Below are positions 9,391 through 18,267 of a stretch of 64,000 nucleotides of DNA, one piece after another. The position numbers and the translations under genes were made by a program. The stretch comes from Lactobacillus sp. ESL0700 (GTDB lineage: Bacteria; Bacillota; Bacilli; Lactobacillales; Lactobacillaceae), in NCBI RefSeq assembly GCF_029392095.1, contig NZ_CP113930.1, forward strand, positions 1,919,012 to 1,983,011, in the 5' to 3' direction. Under the pieces are notes generated by a model, which saw nothing but the letters and a program-made list of their open reading frames with translations, was not told the origin of the DNA and did no database searches. How positions within the stretch are numbered: position 1 is the first letter of the stretch; every line of letters starts with the position of its first letter.

Positions 9391-10371
9391 ATGAAAAGAA
9401 AAACAGCTAGTATTAAAGATGTCGCTAACCTAGCGGGCGTATCAATCGCAACCGTGTCACGATTTTTGCACGGAAAATATAATCGAATGTCACAAACGAC
9501 TGCCCAAAAGGTTGCGAGTGCAATTGAACAACTAAATTACGTACCTAATGCAGCAGCCCAACAATTGATTACCAATAAAAGTAAAACAATTGCGATTATT
9601 GTAGCCAATATTGCCGACTCATTTTCAACCGAATTATTTAAAGGAGCCAGCTCAGTTCTAGAGCCTGTCGGTTATACAACAGTGATGCTAGACACCGACT
9701 CGCAGCAACAAAAGGAAGAACATTTAATCAATGCCGTTGGTTTAAACACTTATGATGGCCTGATTTTACAGCCTTTAAGTAGCGACGTTGCCACGATTAA
9801 AGATGAGGTGCGCCGCAAAATTCCCATCGTTATCCTTGATCGTAAATTAGCCTACTCTCCCTGGCCGCAAGTTTTAAGTGATAATCGCAGTGCTAGCTAT
9901 CGCGCAGCTAAATATTTCTCTCAGCACAACTGTACCGATGCAATTGTCTTATCTTCACCAATTTCTGTCGCTTCCACAAGACAGGAACGCTTAGCAGGAA
10001 TTAAAGAAGTCTACCCTCAGGCAACAATTCTAGAATTTAACGATGAGAGCAATCAAGATGCTGTCTATCAAAAAATAGGTAAAGCTTTAACCGATAATCG
10101 AAAAACCGTTCTCTTCTTCCTTGAAGAGCGGTGGCTACTTGCCCTGTTGCCGCGGCTAATCAATGATAAGCTGCTTAACGAAAAGAAACTACAAATTTCA
10201 GGCTTTGCCGACACCGATTTAATTTCAACGATTTGGCCCACTGCTAAAATGATTATTCAAAATCCTTACCAAATGGGTAAAAGCGCTGGTCAAATCATGC
10301 TTAAGTTACTAAACGAAAATCAAAATATTCCCGAAGTCACAACCATTAAAACGGAATTTAAGCCCAAATAG
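9391..10371 (+). CDS. LacI-family transcriptional regulator, likely repressor of the KDG genes
   Basis: 326 residues from the ATG at 9391 (TTGAGG ribosome binding site). Longer starts at 9313 would precede the conserved N-terminus. The helix-turn-helix is ASIKDVANLAGVSIATVSRF, followed by the hinge (NAAAQQLITNKSK) and a periplasmic-binding-like sensor domain to the C-terminus. It is divergent from kdgA-kdgK with a candidate palindromic operator between them, and a TATAAT box lies at 9355-9360. In this family the effector would be KDG or its phosphate, as for KdgR proteins. That is inferred from context. Confidence 0.87.
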   Translation: MKRKTASIKDVANLAGVSIATVSRFLHGKYNRMSQTTAQKVASAIEQLNYVPNAAAQQLITNKSKTIAIIVANIADSFSTELFKGASSVLEPVGYTTVMLDTDSQQQKEEHLINAVGLNTYDGLILQPLSSDVATIKDEVRRKIPIVILDRKLAYSPWPQVLSDNRSASYRAAKYFSQHNCTDAIVLSSPISVASTRQERLAGIKEVYPQATILEFNDESNQDAVYQKIGKALTDNRKTVLFFLEERWLLALLPRLINDKLLNEKKLQISGFADTDLISTIWPTAKMIIQNPYQMGKSAGQIMLKLLNENQNIPEVTTIKTEFKPK

Positions 10372-10389
10372 GCACTAGCAAATTTTTGT

Positions 10390-11136
10390 TTAGCTAACCG
10401 TAATACCACCAGTAATGGTAGTGATTTTTACATGATTATCGCTAGTGAAGTTTCTGCCTGTCTGGTTGGCAAAGCAGCGCACATGCCCGGCTACTGTTGA
10501 TAATTGATAGTCACTGGTTGGATCAGCTTGAGTAATGCGCACGCCGCCGTTAGTTAACTTCAGGATATTCTGTCCCAATAATTGACTGGCATCAATTTTG
10601 GCACCACCATTTTTTAATCGAGCATCAAGAGTCAATTGGCTGTGATTAATTTTAATACTGCCATTGGCAATGCGCAGTATTGTCTGCGGCAAACTAGATT
10701 GTGCAATTGTTACAGAACCATTGGCCGTTTTAAGTGTCACTTGCCTAGTAACTTTCAGTCCATCTAATTTACTAGCGCCATTTTTAAGTTCCAATACTAA
10801 ATGATTGCAAGTTATAGCGGCAAGATTGATGCTGCCATTACAATCATTAATCTCAATCATGTCTAAAGCTGCCTCATTAGGAATGGTAATCTCAATTCGA
10901 GGCTGCTCTAGGTATAAGTGAAGTAAATTAAGCTGAACAATATCGGCATCACTTTCAGTAACAATTAAGTCATTGCCCCTAACTTCAGCGTGTAAAGTCT
11001 GCTTCTTAGTATCTGTAAGTGTAACCTGGTAAGCTGCTGCGGCGGTAATCGTAACGGCCGCATTTTTAACATTAATTTTGATATTGGTAAAAGCGGCAGC
11101 GGGAATTGTGTGTGTCATTTGATTAGTAAAAGTCAT
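10390..11136 (-). CDS. DUF4097 beta-strand-repeat protein
   Basis: 248 residues from the ATG at 11136 (AAGGAG site). The C-terminal two thirds are repeats of about 20 residues with a Gly-Ser or Asn-Gly turn followed by alternating hydrophobic strands (for example ANGSVTIAQSSL, ANGSIKINHSQL, TNGGVRITQADP), as in the DUF4097/DUF2807 parallel beta-helix families. There is no signal peptide or membrane segment. Many relatives sit beside PadR-like or membrane regulators, but none is present here, so the function is unknown. It is convergent with the LacI gene. Confidence 0.75.
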   Translation of the reverse strand: MTFTNQMTHTIPAAAFTNIKINVKNAAVTITAAAAYQVTLTDTKKQTLHAEVRGNDLIVTESDADIVQLNLLHLYLEQPRIEITIPNEAALDMIEINDCNGSINLAAITCNHLVLELKNGASKLDGLKVTRQVTLKTANGSVTIAQSSLPQTILRIANGSIKINHSQLTLDARLKNGGAKIDASQLLGQNILKLTNGGVRITQADPTSDYQLSTVAGHVRCFANQTGRNFTSDNHVKITTITGGITVS

Positions 11137-11293
11137 CGTTGTTCTCCTTGTAAGTTGTTTTGTTATACTCACCATTAAAGACTATTTATTAATAAAAACA
11201 ACCAAAATTCAGTAAGTGGTCGCTTACCTTGCCTAAGAGGCAGTAATAAGAAACTGAAAATATTGCTGCCTACTTTAAGACCAAGGTCATAAT

Positions 11294-11334
11294 AAAACCC
11301 CGAAATTAGGAAAATCTAACTTCGGGGTTTTGTT
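11294..11334 (-). terminator. Rho-independent terminator after ilvE
   Basis: A long stem of about 16 positions with one mismatch (AAAACCCCGAAGTTAG against CTAATTTCGGGGTTTT on the minus strand) is followed by T-rich sequence. Its A-rich left flank makes it usable in both directions. Confidence 0.85.
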
Positions 11335-11357
11335 TCATTCAGTATTTCTATCAAATT

Positions 11358-12380
11358 TTAATCGATTGTTTGTACCCAACCTTCAGGGCCCTCTTTATCA
11401 CCATATTGGATAGCAATCAATTCATTGTACAACTTGGTTGTGACAGGACCAGTCTTGTCTTCACTGTAAATGACATGCTTTTGTCCCTTGTAAGTGATTG
11501 AACCGACTGGTGAAATTACGGCAGCCGTACCCATTGCGCCGGCTTCCTTCATCTTGAAGGCTTCTTCCAAAGTGATTTGACGTTCAACTGGGTTCAAGCC
11601 TTGACGCTTAGCAACTTCAAGCAAGGATCTCTTAGTGATTGAAACCAAAATTGATTCGGATTTTGGTGTAACAAATTGACCTTCTTGAGTAATGCCGAAG
11701 AAGTTGGCACCACCAAATTCATCAACATACTTGTGCTCGCGTGGGTCAAGGTACAAGCAGTCGGCAAAGCCTTCTTTATGTGCTTCAACTGATGGCAACA
11801 AGCTGCTGGCGTAGTTTCCAGAAGTCTTAGCTTGACCTGTCCCAGCATAAGCAGCACGGTCATACGGACTAACTTTGTAAGCTGCTGGATTCAAGCCCTT
11901 AATATATGCACCAACCGGTGTAGCGAAAATCCGCAGAGTATATTCTGTCGCTGCAGCAACACCCAAAGCTTGCGAGGTGCCAATCATAAACGGCCGAACA
12001 TAAAGCGTTGCGCCACTGTCATATGGTGGCACATATTCCTTATTAGCCAGCACAACTTGCTTAACTGCCTCAACGAATTTATCTTCTGGATATGGTGGCA
12101 TTGCTAAACGTTCAGCTGATAAAGTAAACCGGTGGGCATTTTGATCAGGCCGGAACAGATTAATCTTACCGTCTTTTCTACGATAAGCCTTCAGGCCTTC
12201 GAAAATTTCCTGGCCATAGTGCAACACTTCTGCACCTTCGGAAAGAGTCACAGTCGAATCTTCAACTAATTTTCCTTCTTGCCATTCACCATCTTTATAT
12301 TTAGCTTCATAACGATATGGCAGATCGCGATATGAAAAGCCCAGATTATTCCAATCAAGATCTTCTAGCTTCTGTTTCAT
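11358..12380 (-). CDS. ilvE: Branched-chain amino acid aminotransferase
   Basis: 340 residues of PLP fold type IV (BCAT group II length). The PLP lysine lies in GTGQAKTSGNYASS, and the substrate and cofactor loops include ILVSITKRSLLEVA and GTAAVISPVGSI. It interconverts Leu/Ile/Val and their keto acids using glutamate/2-oxoglutarate. No ilv biosynthetic genes are nearby, which suits a lactobacillus that uses it for catabolism or keto-acid salvage. The ATG has a GGAGG site at about 12387-12391, and the gene appears monocistronic with its own terminator. Confidence 0.95.
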   Translation of the reverse strand: MKQKLEDLDWNNLGFSYRDLPYRYEAKYKDGEWQEGKLVEDSTVTLSEGAEVLHYGQEIFEGLKAYRRKDGKINLFRPDQNAHRFTLSAERLAMPPYPEDKFVEAVKQVVLANKEYVPPYDSGATLYVRPFMIGTSQALGVAAATEYTLRIFATPVGAYIKGLNPAAYKVSPYDRAAYAGTGQAKTSGNYASSLLPSVEAHKEGFADCLYLDPREHKYVDEFGGANFFGITQEGQFVTPKSESILVSITKRSLLEVAKRQGLNPVERQITLEEAFKMKEAGAMGTAAVISPVGSITYKGQKHVIYSEDKTGPVTTKLYNELIAIQYGDKEGPEGWVQTID

Positions 12381-12525
12381 CAGAGTACCTCCACTTATTA
12401 ATTTCTAGGATAGATATGAAAATTTATGTCATGTTATTTTCATAATTATTTAATTGCTACCTAATTTAACTCATAAAGATACAGATGTCAATAGCAGATG
12501 ATAGTTTTTCTACCTATATATAACA

Positions 12526-12556
12526 AAAACGCCACTTCCAAAAAGTGATGTTTTTA
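12526..12556 (-). terminator. Terminator after clpL
   Basis: AAAAACATCACTTT and AAGTGGCGTTTTT on the minus strand form a hairpin of about 12 positions, with a mismatch and a T-rich 3' flank, directly after the clpL stop. Confidence 0.65.
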
Positions 12557-12564
12557 AAATTAAA

Positions 12565-14673
12565 TTATTTCTCTTCTTTTCCGACTTTTTCGGCGTCGGC
12601 TTCTACCTTAGGATTAATATCCAATATTGCCTCACCGTTTAAGTAAACATGCTTATCATCAGCAGTAAACTTAACTTCCTTAGTGTCCGGCTCTTTCATT
12701 AGCAGTTTAGCAATTGGCGTTTCCAAATCTTGCTCAACTACCCGACGCAATGGCCGTGCACCAAACTTCTTGTCATAACCCTTCTCTGCAATATAGGCCT
12801 TAGTTTCATGTGAAACATCAACCTTAACTTTTCTCTTGGCAAGAACTTGGTCCATCTTCTTGAGGTAAATATCGATAATCTTGGTCATATCTTCTTCACT
12901 CAAGGAGTTAAACGGCACAATCGCATCCAGCCGGTTCAAGAATTCAGGTCTAAAGTAAGCTTCTAGAGCCTTAATCATTTTATCATGGTCAACTTTACCA
13001 TCCTTAAGTAAATTGTCAGAAAAGCCGGCATTAGAAGTCATAATTAAGATTGTATCCTTGAAGGAAACTGTCCTGCCTTGGGCATCTGTTAAGCGACCAT
13101 CATCCATAATCTGCAGCAATGCATTGAAGACTTGTGGGTTAGCTTTTTCAATTTCATCAAACAAAATCAAACTATACGGCTGGTGACGAACTTTTTCAGT
13201 TAATTGACCACCTTCACCATAGCCAACGTAACCCGGAGCAGAACCGATTAATTTGTTAACTGCCATCTGGTCCTGATATTCTGACATATCGAGGCGAATT
13301 AAGTGATTTTCACCACCGAACAATTGAATTGCTAATTGCTTGGCCAATTCTGTCTTACCAACCCCAGTTGGACCAGTGAGCAAAAATGAACCAGTTGGGC
13401 GATCGTTGTCTTTGAAGACTTGCTTACGTGCAATTGCATCGGTAATAATATCAATCGCACTATCTTGATCAATTACCGCCTTCTTTAGTCGTTTAGCTAA
13501 GTCAAGATTATGTTGTCCTTCACTTGCATGCAATTCACTCATCGGAATCTTGGTTCTTGCCTCAATTAAGGCATAAATATCTTGATCCGTAACTCGCGGC
13601 GTTGCAACATCATGAACGTGATCTTTTTTATCGGTCAATTCCTTGATTTGCTTCTTTAAATCACTAGCTCTAGTGTAGTCTTCCTTTGCAGCAGCCTCTT
13701 TCTTCTCGTGTTCAAGGTGCTCAATTCGCTTCTGCAGACTAGCTTCATCTTCGGGAACAGTATCCAAGCCTTTTTTGGCACCAGCCTCATCCATTAAGTC
13801 AATTGCCTTATCTGGTAAATACCGGCCTTGAATGTAACGCTGTGATAATTCAACTGCCAGGCGCAAAGCACTATCATCGTATTTAACGTGGTGATATTCT
13901 TCGTACTTCTTCTTTAAGCCTTCCAGAATTTTAACGGTTACATCGGCCGATGGTTCTGGTACTTGTACTGGTTGGAAACGCCGAGCCAAAGCCGCATCAT
14001 TTTCAATTCTACGGTATTCGCTGGTGGTCGTTGCCCCAATTAAATTCAAATCGCCACTGGCTAAAGCTGGCTTCAAAATGTTGGCAGCATCCCCACTATT
14101 ATTTTCAGAGTCAGTTGAACCAGCACCGACAATGTTGTGCAATTCATCAATGAACAAGATAATGTTCGGGTCTTTTTTAGCTTGGTCAATGACCTTCTTC
14201 AAGCGTTCTTCAAAACTGCCCCGCAAGCTAGAACCCGCAACCATATCATTAATATTCACATCAATAATATGCTTGTCCTTCATCTTGTCCGGAACATCGC
14301 CGCTCGCAATCTTCTGTGCCAAGCCTTCAACAATCGCTGTCTTACCAACACCAGCAGGTCCAACCAAGACAGGATTATTCTTTTTCCGCCGACTTAAAAT
14401 CTCGATTACTTCCTGAATTTGCTCATCACGACCAATTACAGGATCATATTTATGCTTCTTAGCCTGCTCAACTAAGTCAACACCAATTGGCTTGTCCTGC
14501 TTAGGGTCTGGACCAGCAACTGGACCTTGACCATTAAAATTTTGTGGCGACAAGTGCATATCACCTGAATAATGGATTGGAATTGAGCCGTTGTCAGAAT
14601 CCTTCATATTACCAAAGAAAGAATTGTTTAATTCGTTAAATAAATTATCAAAATCGTTATCAAAGTATGCCAT
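12565..14673 (-). CDS. clpL: ATP-dependent Clp ATPase, ClpL type
   Basis: 702 residues of a Hsp100 disaggregase with two AAA+ modules. D1 has Walker A GPAGVGKTA near residue 97 and DEL box IDELHN. D2 has GPTGVGKTE near residue 432 and FDEIEKA. A short UVR-like middle coiled coil (KEDYTRASDLKKQIKEL) lies between them. The N-terminus is short, Asn/Phe-rich and lacks the Clp_N repeats of ClpC and the zinc finger of ClpE, which points to ClpL. It acts in heat tolerance and disaggregation, usually without ClpP. A perfect CIRCE operator upstream shows HrcA control. Confidence 0.9.
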   Translation of the reverse strand: MAYFDNDFDNLFNELNNSFFGNMKDSDNGSIPIHYSGDMHLSPQNFNGQGPVAGPDPKQDKPIGVDLVEQAKKHKYDPVIGRDEQIQEVIEILSRRKKNNPVLVGPAGVGKTAIVEGLAQKIASGDVPDKMKDKHIIDVNINDMVAGSSLRGSFEERLKKVIDQAKKDPNIILFIDELHNIVGAGSTDSENNSGDAANILKPALASGDLNLIGATTTSEYRRIENDAALARRFQPVQVPEPSADVTVKILEGLKKKYEEYHHVKYDDSALRLAVELSQRYIQGRYLPDKAIDLMDEAGAKKGLDTVPEDEASLQKRIEHLEHEKKEAAAKEDYTRASDLKKQIKELTDKKDHVHDVATPRVTDQDIYALIEARTKIPMSELHASEGQHNLDLAKRLKKAVIDQDSAIDIITDAIARKQVFKDNDRPTGSFLLTGPTGVGKTELAKQLAIQLFGGENHLIRLDMSEYQDQMAVNKLIGSAPGYVGYGEGGQLTEKVRHQPYSLILFDEIEKANPQVFNALLQIMDDGRLTDAQGRTVSFKDTILIMTSNAGFSDNLLKDGKVDHDKMIKALEAYFRPEFLNRLDAIVPFNSLSEEDMTKIIDIYLKKMDQVLAKRKVKVDVSHETKAYIAEKGYDKKFGARPLRRVVEQDLETPIAKLLMKEPDTKEVKFTADDKHVYLNGEAILDINPKVEADAEKVGKEEK

Positions 14674-14709
14674 TTATTAACACCCCTTATTATAGTTTTG
14701 CGTCTTCAA

Positions 14710-14736
14710 TTAGCACTCTATGAATTAGAGTGCTAA
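14710..14736. promoter_or_regulatory. CIRCE element (HrcA operator) of clpL
   Basis: TTAGCACTC (14710-14718), nine bases, then GAGTGCTAA (14728-14736) is the exact CIRCE consensus. It lies just downstream of the predicted transcription start, where HrcA represses chaperone genes at normal temperature. Confidence 0.97.
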
Positions 14737-14752
14737 TCTGTTTACATCCTAA

Positions 14753-14780
14753 ATTATAACAGGTTATCCACAAATAGCAA
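14753..14780 (-). promoter_or_regulatory. clpL sigma-A promoter
   Basis: On the minus strand a -35 TTGCTA (14775-14780) and a -10 TATAAT (14753-14758) are separated by 16 bases. The spacer contains a perfect DnaA box, TTATCCACA, at 14764-14772. Confidence 0.75.
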
Positions 14781-14802
14781 ATTATTTGTCTTACTTTTCC
14801 AC
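14764..14802 (+). promoter_or_regulatory. DnaA-box pair in the clpL promoter region
   Basis: TTATCCACA at 14764-14772 matches the DnaA box exactly, and TTTTCCACA at 14794-14802 is a relaxed match in the same orientation, 30 bases apart. The first lies between the -35 and -10 boxes. The function is inferred. Confidence 0.45.
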
Positions 14803-14828
14803 AACGTATAGCTTTATTCTTAGGTAAA

Positions 14829-14858
14829 CAAAAAAATGCCGATAAATCAGCATTTTGT
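14829..14858 (-). terminator. Terminator after the uvrA-like gene
   Basis: AAAATGCTGA/TCGGCATTTT form a stem on the minus strand with a four-base loop and a following T-run, five bases past the stop codon. Confidence 0.8.
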
Positions 14859-14863
14859 ATAGT

Positions 14864-17404
14864 CTATTTATTATTTTTTTGATATAAATCGTAGTGTTTA
14901 CGCAGATATTTTGCAGTCAAACTTGTGGAATTTTCAGAAATATCCACAGGTATGCCACTAGCAACTATCTTACCTCCCTGCTGGCCACCACGCGGTCCCA
15001 TATCAATCATATAATCACTGTTAGCTATCACATCTAAGTCGTGAGTAATTGTAATAATTGTTGCCTGCTGAGCTAACAATTTTTGCAAAACTGCTAGCAA
15101 TGTCCGCACATCATACGGATGCAGCCCAACCGTCGGCTCATCAAAGACAAACAGACTGCCCTTTTGTTTACGGTGCAAGTGACTGGTTAGTTTCATCCGC
15201 TGCGCTTCACCACCTGATAAAGCCGGCGTTGACTCGCCTAAATGCAGGTAGCCCAATCCCATATCGTGCAAGGTGGTGACAGTTTTTTGAATTGCTGGCA
15301 CTTTTGCAAACACTCCTTGATTGAGTACATCATCAACTGAGAGAGCTAAAACATCCGCAATACTCAGTCCCTGCCATTTAACTTGCAAAACTTTGGAGTT
15401 ATAGCGTCGCCCGCCACACACAGAACAAGTTTCCACCATATCAGGCAAATATTGAATATCAAGTGCAATTACCCCCGTCCCACCACAGGCTGGACAAGCA
15501 CCTTCTTTATTATTATAAGAAAAATGTGTGGCCTTATATTTTAACTGCTTTGCCAGCGGCTGGTTGGCGAATAATTTGCGCAAATTCGTCATAATGTCAG
15601 TATACGTCGCAACTGTCGACCGCTGGTTTTTACCAACTGGCGCAGAATCTACACTAACCACATTCGTAATTCCGCTGGCTGCTAAATCCTTGACCCAGGC
15701 TGGTCCAGGCTCGTGCTTTTTTTGCGCCTTAAGAGCTGGTAAAAGCGAATCAAGAATCATCGTTGTCTTGCCAGCACCGGAAAAGCCAGTAATTGAGGTC
15801 AAGCGACCAACGGGAATTTGCGCGTGAACATCGTGTAGATTAAAACGATCAGTAACTGTAAAAGTAATCTTCCCCTTGGCAAACAACGTGGCTTCTTTAG
15901 CCTGCGGCCTAACTTGTAAAGGTGCGTTACCTGTTAGATAAGGGCCAATGTGTGAACTTTCATTTTGCTTAATCTGATCGGGCGTGCCCTGAGCAATAAT
16001 TTGGCCACCTTGACTGCCAGATCCCGGGCCAATCTCAATAATCCAATCGGCCGCGTTAATAATTGACGTTTCATGGTCAACAACCACCAAGGAATTCCCC
16101 TGATTAACCAGTTCATGAAAAACATCAATTAATCCGGCCACATTATCCGGGTGCAGACCAACAGACGGCTCATCTAAAACGTACAATACGCCAGTCGTTT
16201 CCGTTCTAAGCGTCCGGCCCAACTGTATTCGTTGCAATTCTCCCGTTGATAAGGTGCTAGCTTGCCGCGCCAAACTTAGATAATCTAAGCCTAACTTTAA
16301 TAGTGGCTTAACTTGATGCATCAATTCACCAGTTAAATTTTGAGCCAATGCCTGCATATTTTCTGGTAATTCAGCCAAAATCGCCTGCATATAATCATTT
16401 AACTCACCCAGAGTTAGTTGTTCTGCCGCCACAATATTTTTACCGGCAACTAACTGTGTCCAGCGACTAGGATCAATCCGCGAGCCATGACAGCGTGGAC
16501 AGGTGCTAAACCGGTAAAAGGCATTAATTCGCTCTAAACCGCGTTCTGACTTGGTTGTTTTACGCGAATTAGCAACAGCATTATAGGCATTTTCATATAA
16601 AGCGTCTAAATGATAGACGCGCCCAGTTGAGGTTGGCAGATCAATTGGAATTTTTCGTTCTTCACCATGTAAAACAATTTGCTTTTCCTTAGCTGTTAGT
16701 TCCTTATACGGAATATCGGTACGGACGCCGAGCTCACGTGCAATCCGCCACATCCAGTTACGTCCCGGAATCTGCCATGTAGCCACAGCACCTTGCTCAA
16801 GCGATAGATTTTCATCGGCAATAATCTTGTCGTCATCAATCTGCTCAACTGTGCCAAGACCCTGACATTGTGTACAGGCACCATCAGAGTTAAAGGCAAA
16901 GTCTTCTGCACTAAACGCATAAAATTGAACGCCGCAAGTTGGACAGGTTATTTGCCCCATCGCATCCCCCGATAAGTCCATTGCTTGAGCAATTTTAATT
17001 GTCGGTGCCACCCGATGCCCATTAGGACAAACCGGCGAGCCCAACCGTGAAAAAATCAGCCGTAAAATATTAAAAATTTCGGTTACCGTGCCAACCGTCG
17101 ACCGCACGCCAGGAATTGTCGGCCTTTGCCGTAATGCCAAAGCTGACGGAATATGCTTTACTTCATCAACGGCGGCCCGACCAACTTGACTAATTCGACG
17201 TCTGGTATAAGTCGCCAGCGAATCAAGGTAACGCCGCGCACCTTCAGAATATAAAATTCCCATCGCCAAGCTTGATTTTCCCGATCCGCTAAGACCAGAA
17301 ATAGCAACAAACTTATGCAGTGGAATATCGACATTTATATTTTTTAAATTATTTACGCGGCCACCACGCACTTGAATTTGAGTTGGCTGCTCTTGATATT
17401 TCAT
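14864..17404 (-). CDS. UvrA-like excinuclease ABC subunit A homologue (short, UvrA2-type)
   Basis: 846 residues with two ABC ATPase modules: Walker A GLSGSGKSS near residue 37 and GFSGAGKTT near residue 535. The ABC signatures include LSTGELQRIQLGRTL and LSGGEAQRMKL, and zinc-module cysteines are seen in CPTC..CTQC and CPACGG..CSVCGG. It is about 100 residues shorter than housekeeping UvrA, consistent with the class II UvrA2/DrrC group that reduces or lacks the UvrB-interaction region. These proteins are linked to DNA damage tolerance or drug resistance. No uvrB is adjacent. AAAGGGGC precedes the ATG. The next gene upstream ends 15 bases away, so it may be co-transcribed. Confidence 0.85.
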   Translation of the reverse strand: MKYQEQPTQIQVRGGRVNNLKNINVDIPLHKFVAISGLSGSGKSSLAMGILYSEGARRYLDSLATYTRRRISQVGRAAVDEVKHIPSALALRQRPTIPGVRSTVGTVTEIFNILRLIFSRLGSPVCPNGHRVAPTIKIAQAMDLSGDAMGQITCPTCGVQFYAFSAEDFAFNSDGACTQCQGLGTVEQIDDDKIIADENLSLEQGAVATWQIPGRNWMWRIARELGVRTDIPYKELTAKEKQIVLHGEERKIPIDLPTSTGRVYHLDALYENAYNAVANSRKTTKSERGLERINAFYRFSTCPRCHGSRIDPSRWTQLVAGKNIVAAEQLTLGELNDYMQAILAELPENMQALAQNLTGELMHQVKPLLKLGLDYLSLARQASTLSTGELQRIQLGRTLRTETTGVLYVLDEPSVGLHPDNVAGLIDVFHELVNQGNSLVVVDHETSIINAADWIIEIGPGSGSQGGQIIAQGTPDQIKQNESSHIGPYLTGNAPLQVRPQAKEATLFAKGKITFTVTDRFNLHDVHAQIPVGRLTSITGFSGAGKTTMILDSLLPALKAQKKHEPGPAWVKDLAASGITNVVSVDSAPVGKNQRSTVATYTDIMTNLRKLFANQPLAKQLKYKATHFSYNNKEGACPACGGTGVIALDIQYLPDMVETCSVCGGRRYNSKVLQVKWQGLSIADVLALSVDDVLNQGVFAKVPAIQKTVTTLHDMGLGYLHLGESTPALSGGEAQRMKLTSHLHRKQKGSLFVFDEPTVGLHPYDVRTLLAVLQKLLAQQATIITITHDLDVIANSDYMIDMGPRGGQQGGKIVASGIPVDISENSTSLTAKYLRKHYDLYQKNNK

Positions 17405-17418
17405 GTTTATTGCCCCTT

Positions 17419-18267
17419 TTATTTATTTGGCTTTGGTTGTCTTTCCGACTTCAGCAAATATTGTCTAATCAATTGAACAACCTGCTTATTCTGTGGCAAA
17501 TCCGAATGGTCGGCTTCTTTACCCGTGACCGTCATTGCCGTATACGATTTAACCTGATTTTGAAAAATAAACTTGCCTGCCGCAACACTAGATTCAGGAA
17601 CAATGCCATCTGACTCATAATTTTTGCCGCCGGATAATGAATACACCCGCAAATTCTTAGGTAATTTGGAGCGACTTTTAATAAAATCAGCCAGCATTTG
17701 CGTGTGATTAGCCATATTATTTTCCGTAAAATTATACGGCGTCCCTAAGGTCATCAGGCACTTCATTTTCGTCTCACTGGAATAGTCTGCATAATAATGT
17801 TCGAGCCAGTAAGTCCAAATTAAACCGCCGTTAGAATGACCAAACGCCTTAAAATTATTGAATTTATAATTACTCATTAGCGAGTCAAAGGCAATATCGA
17901 GCCACTGTGCCTGCTTTTTAATATTGGCATAACCATCCTTGTTATTATCAAAGCCGATAATAATGAACGGTTCCATGTCATTTTTACCAATTGAGCCGGT
18001 GTAAGAGAGTTTTGATTCACGTGAAACATTAATTTTTAAAACGCTATGATGATGCAGTGTTGTCTTATTCAACTGGTCGATTAACTGGTTAAACCGCTCA
18101 GTTGTCGCACTCGACCCCGGAACCATAATCACCGGCGACAATAATGATTTACTACGTTCGGCACGAGCATTGTTGGACTTTTTCATCCAGTTATATCCTG
18201 GAATTGCCAGCAAAAGTAGTATGACTACCAGTAAGCAGATCCACTTAAAATTCTTATTTTTGCGCAT
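17419..18267 (-). CDS. DUF915-type alpha/beta hydrolase, membrane-anchored or secreted
   Basis: 282 residues from the ATG at 18267 (AAGGTG site). This overlaps the upstream EIIC gene by 14 bases, so translation is probably coupled. Residues 8-25 form one hydrophobic signal-anchor (WICLLVVILLLLAIPGY). The extracytoplasmic part has an alpha/beta-hydrolase core: a nucleophile elbow GHSNGG, an acidic residue in ESDGIVPES and a His in ADHSDLP. DUF915 members are esterase-like proteins common in lactobacilli, with unknown natural substrates. A parS-like sequence lies inside the gene at 18013-18028. Confidence 0.8.
   Translation of the reverse strand: MRKNKNFKWICLLVVILLLLAIPGYNWMKKSNNARAERSKSLLSPVIMVPGSSATTERFNQLIDQLNKTTLHHHSVLKINVSRESKLSYTGSIGKNDMEPFIIIGFDNNKDGYANIKKQAQWLDIAFDSLMSNYKFNNFKAFGHSNGGLIWTYWLEHYYADYSSETKMKCLMTLGTPYNFTENNMANHTQMLADFIKSRSKLPKNLRVYSLSGGKNYESDGIVPESSVAAGKFIFQNQVKSYTAMTVTGKEADHSDLPQNKQVVQLIRQYLLKSERQPKPNK
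18013..18028. promoter_or_regulatory. parS-like ParB site (in coding sequence)
   Basis: TGATTCACGTGAAACA differs from the Firmicute parS consensus TGTTTCACGTGAAACA at one position. Four further matches lie closer to oriC in this window. Confidence 0.65.

Noticed and set aside
14024..14416. A 130-codon frame opposite clpL
   Set aside because: It is a shadow of the D1 ATPase region. No site or conservation is visible.
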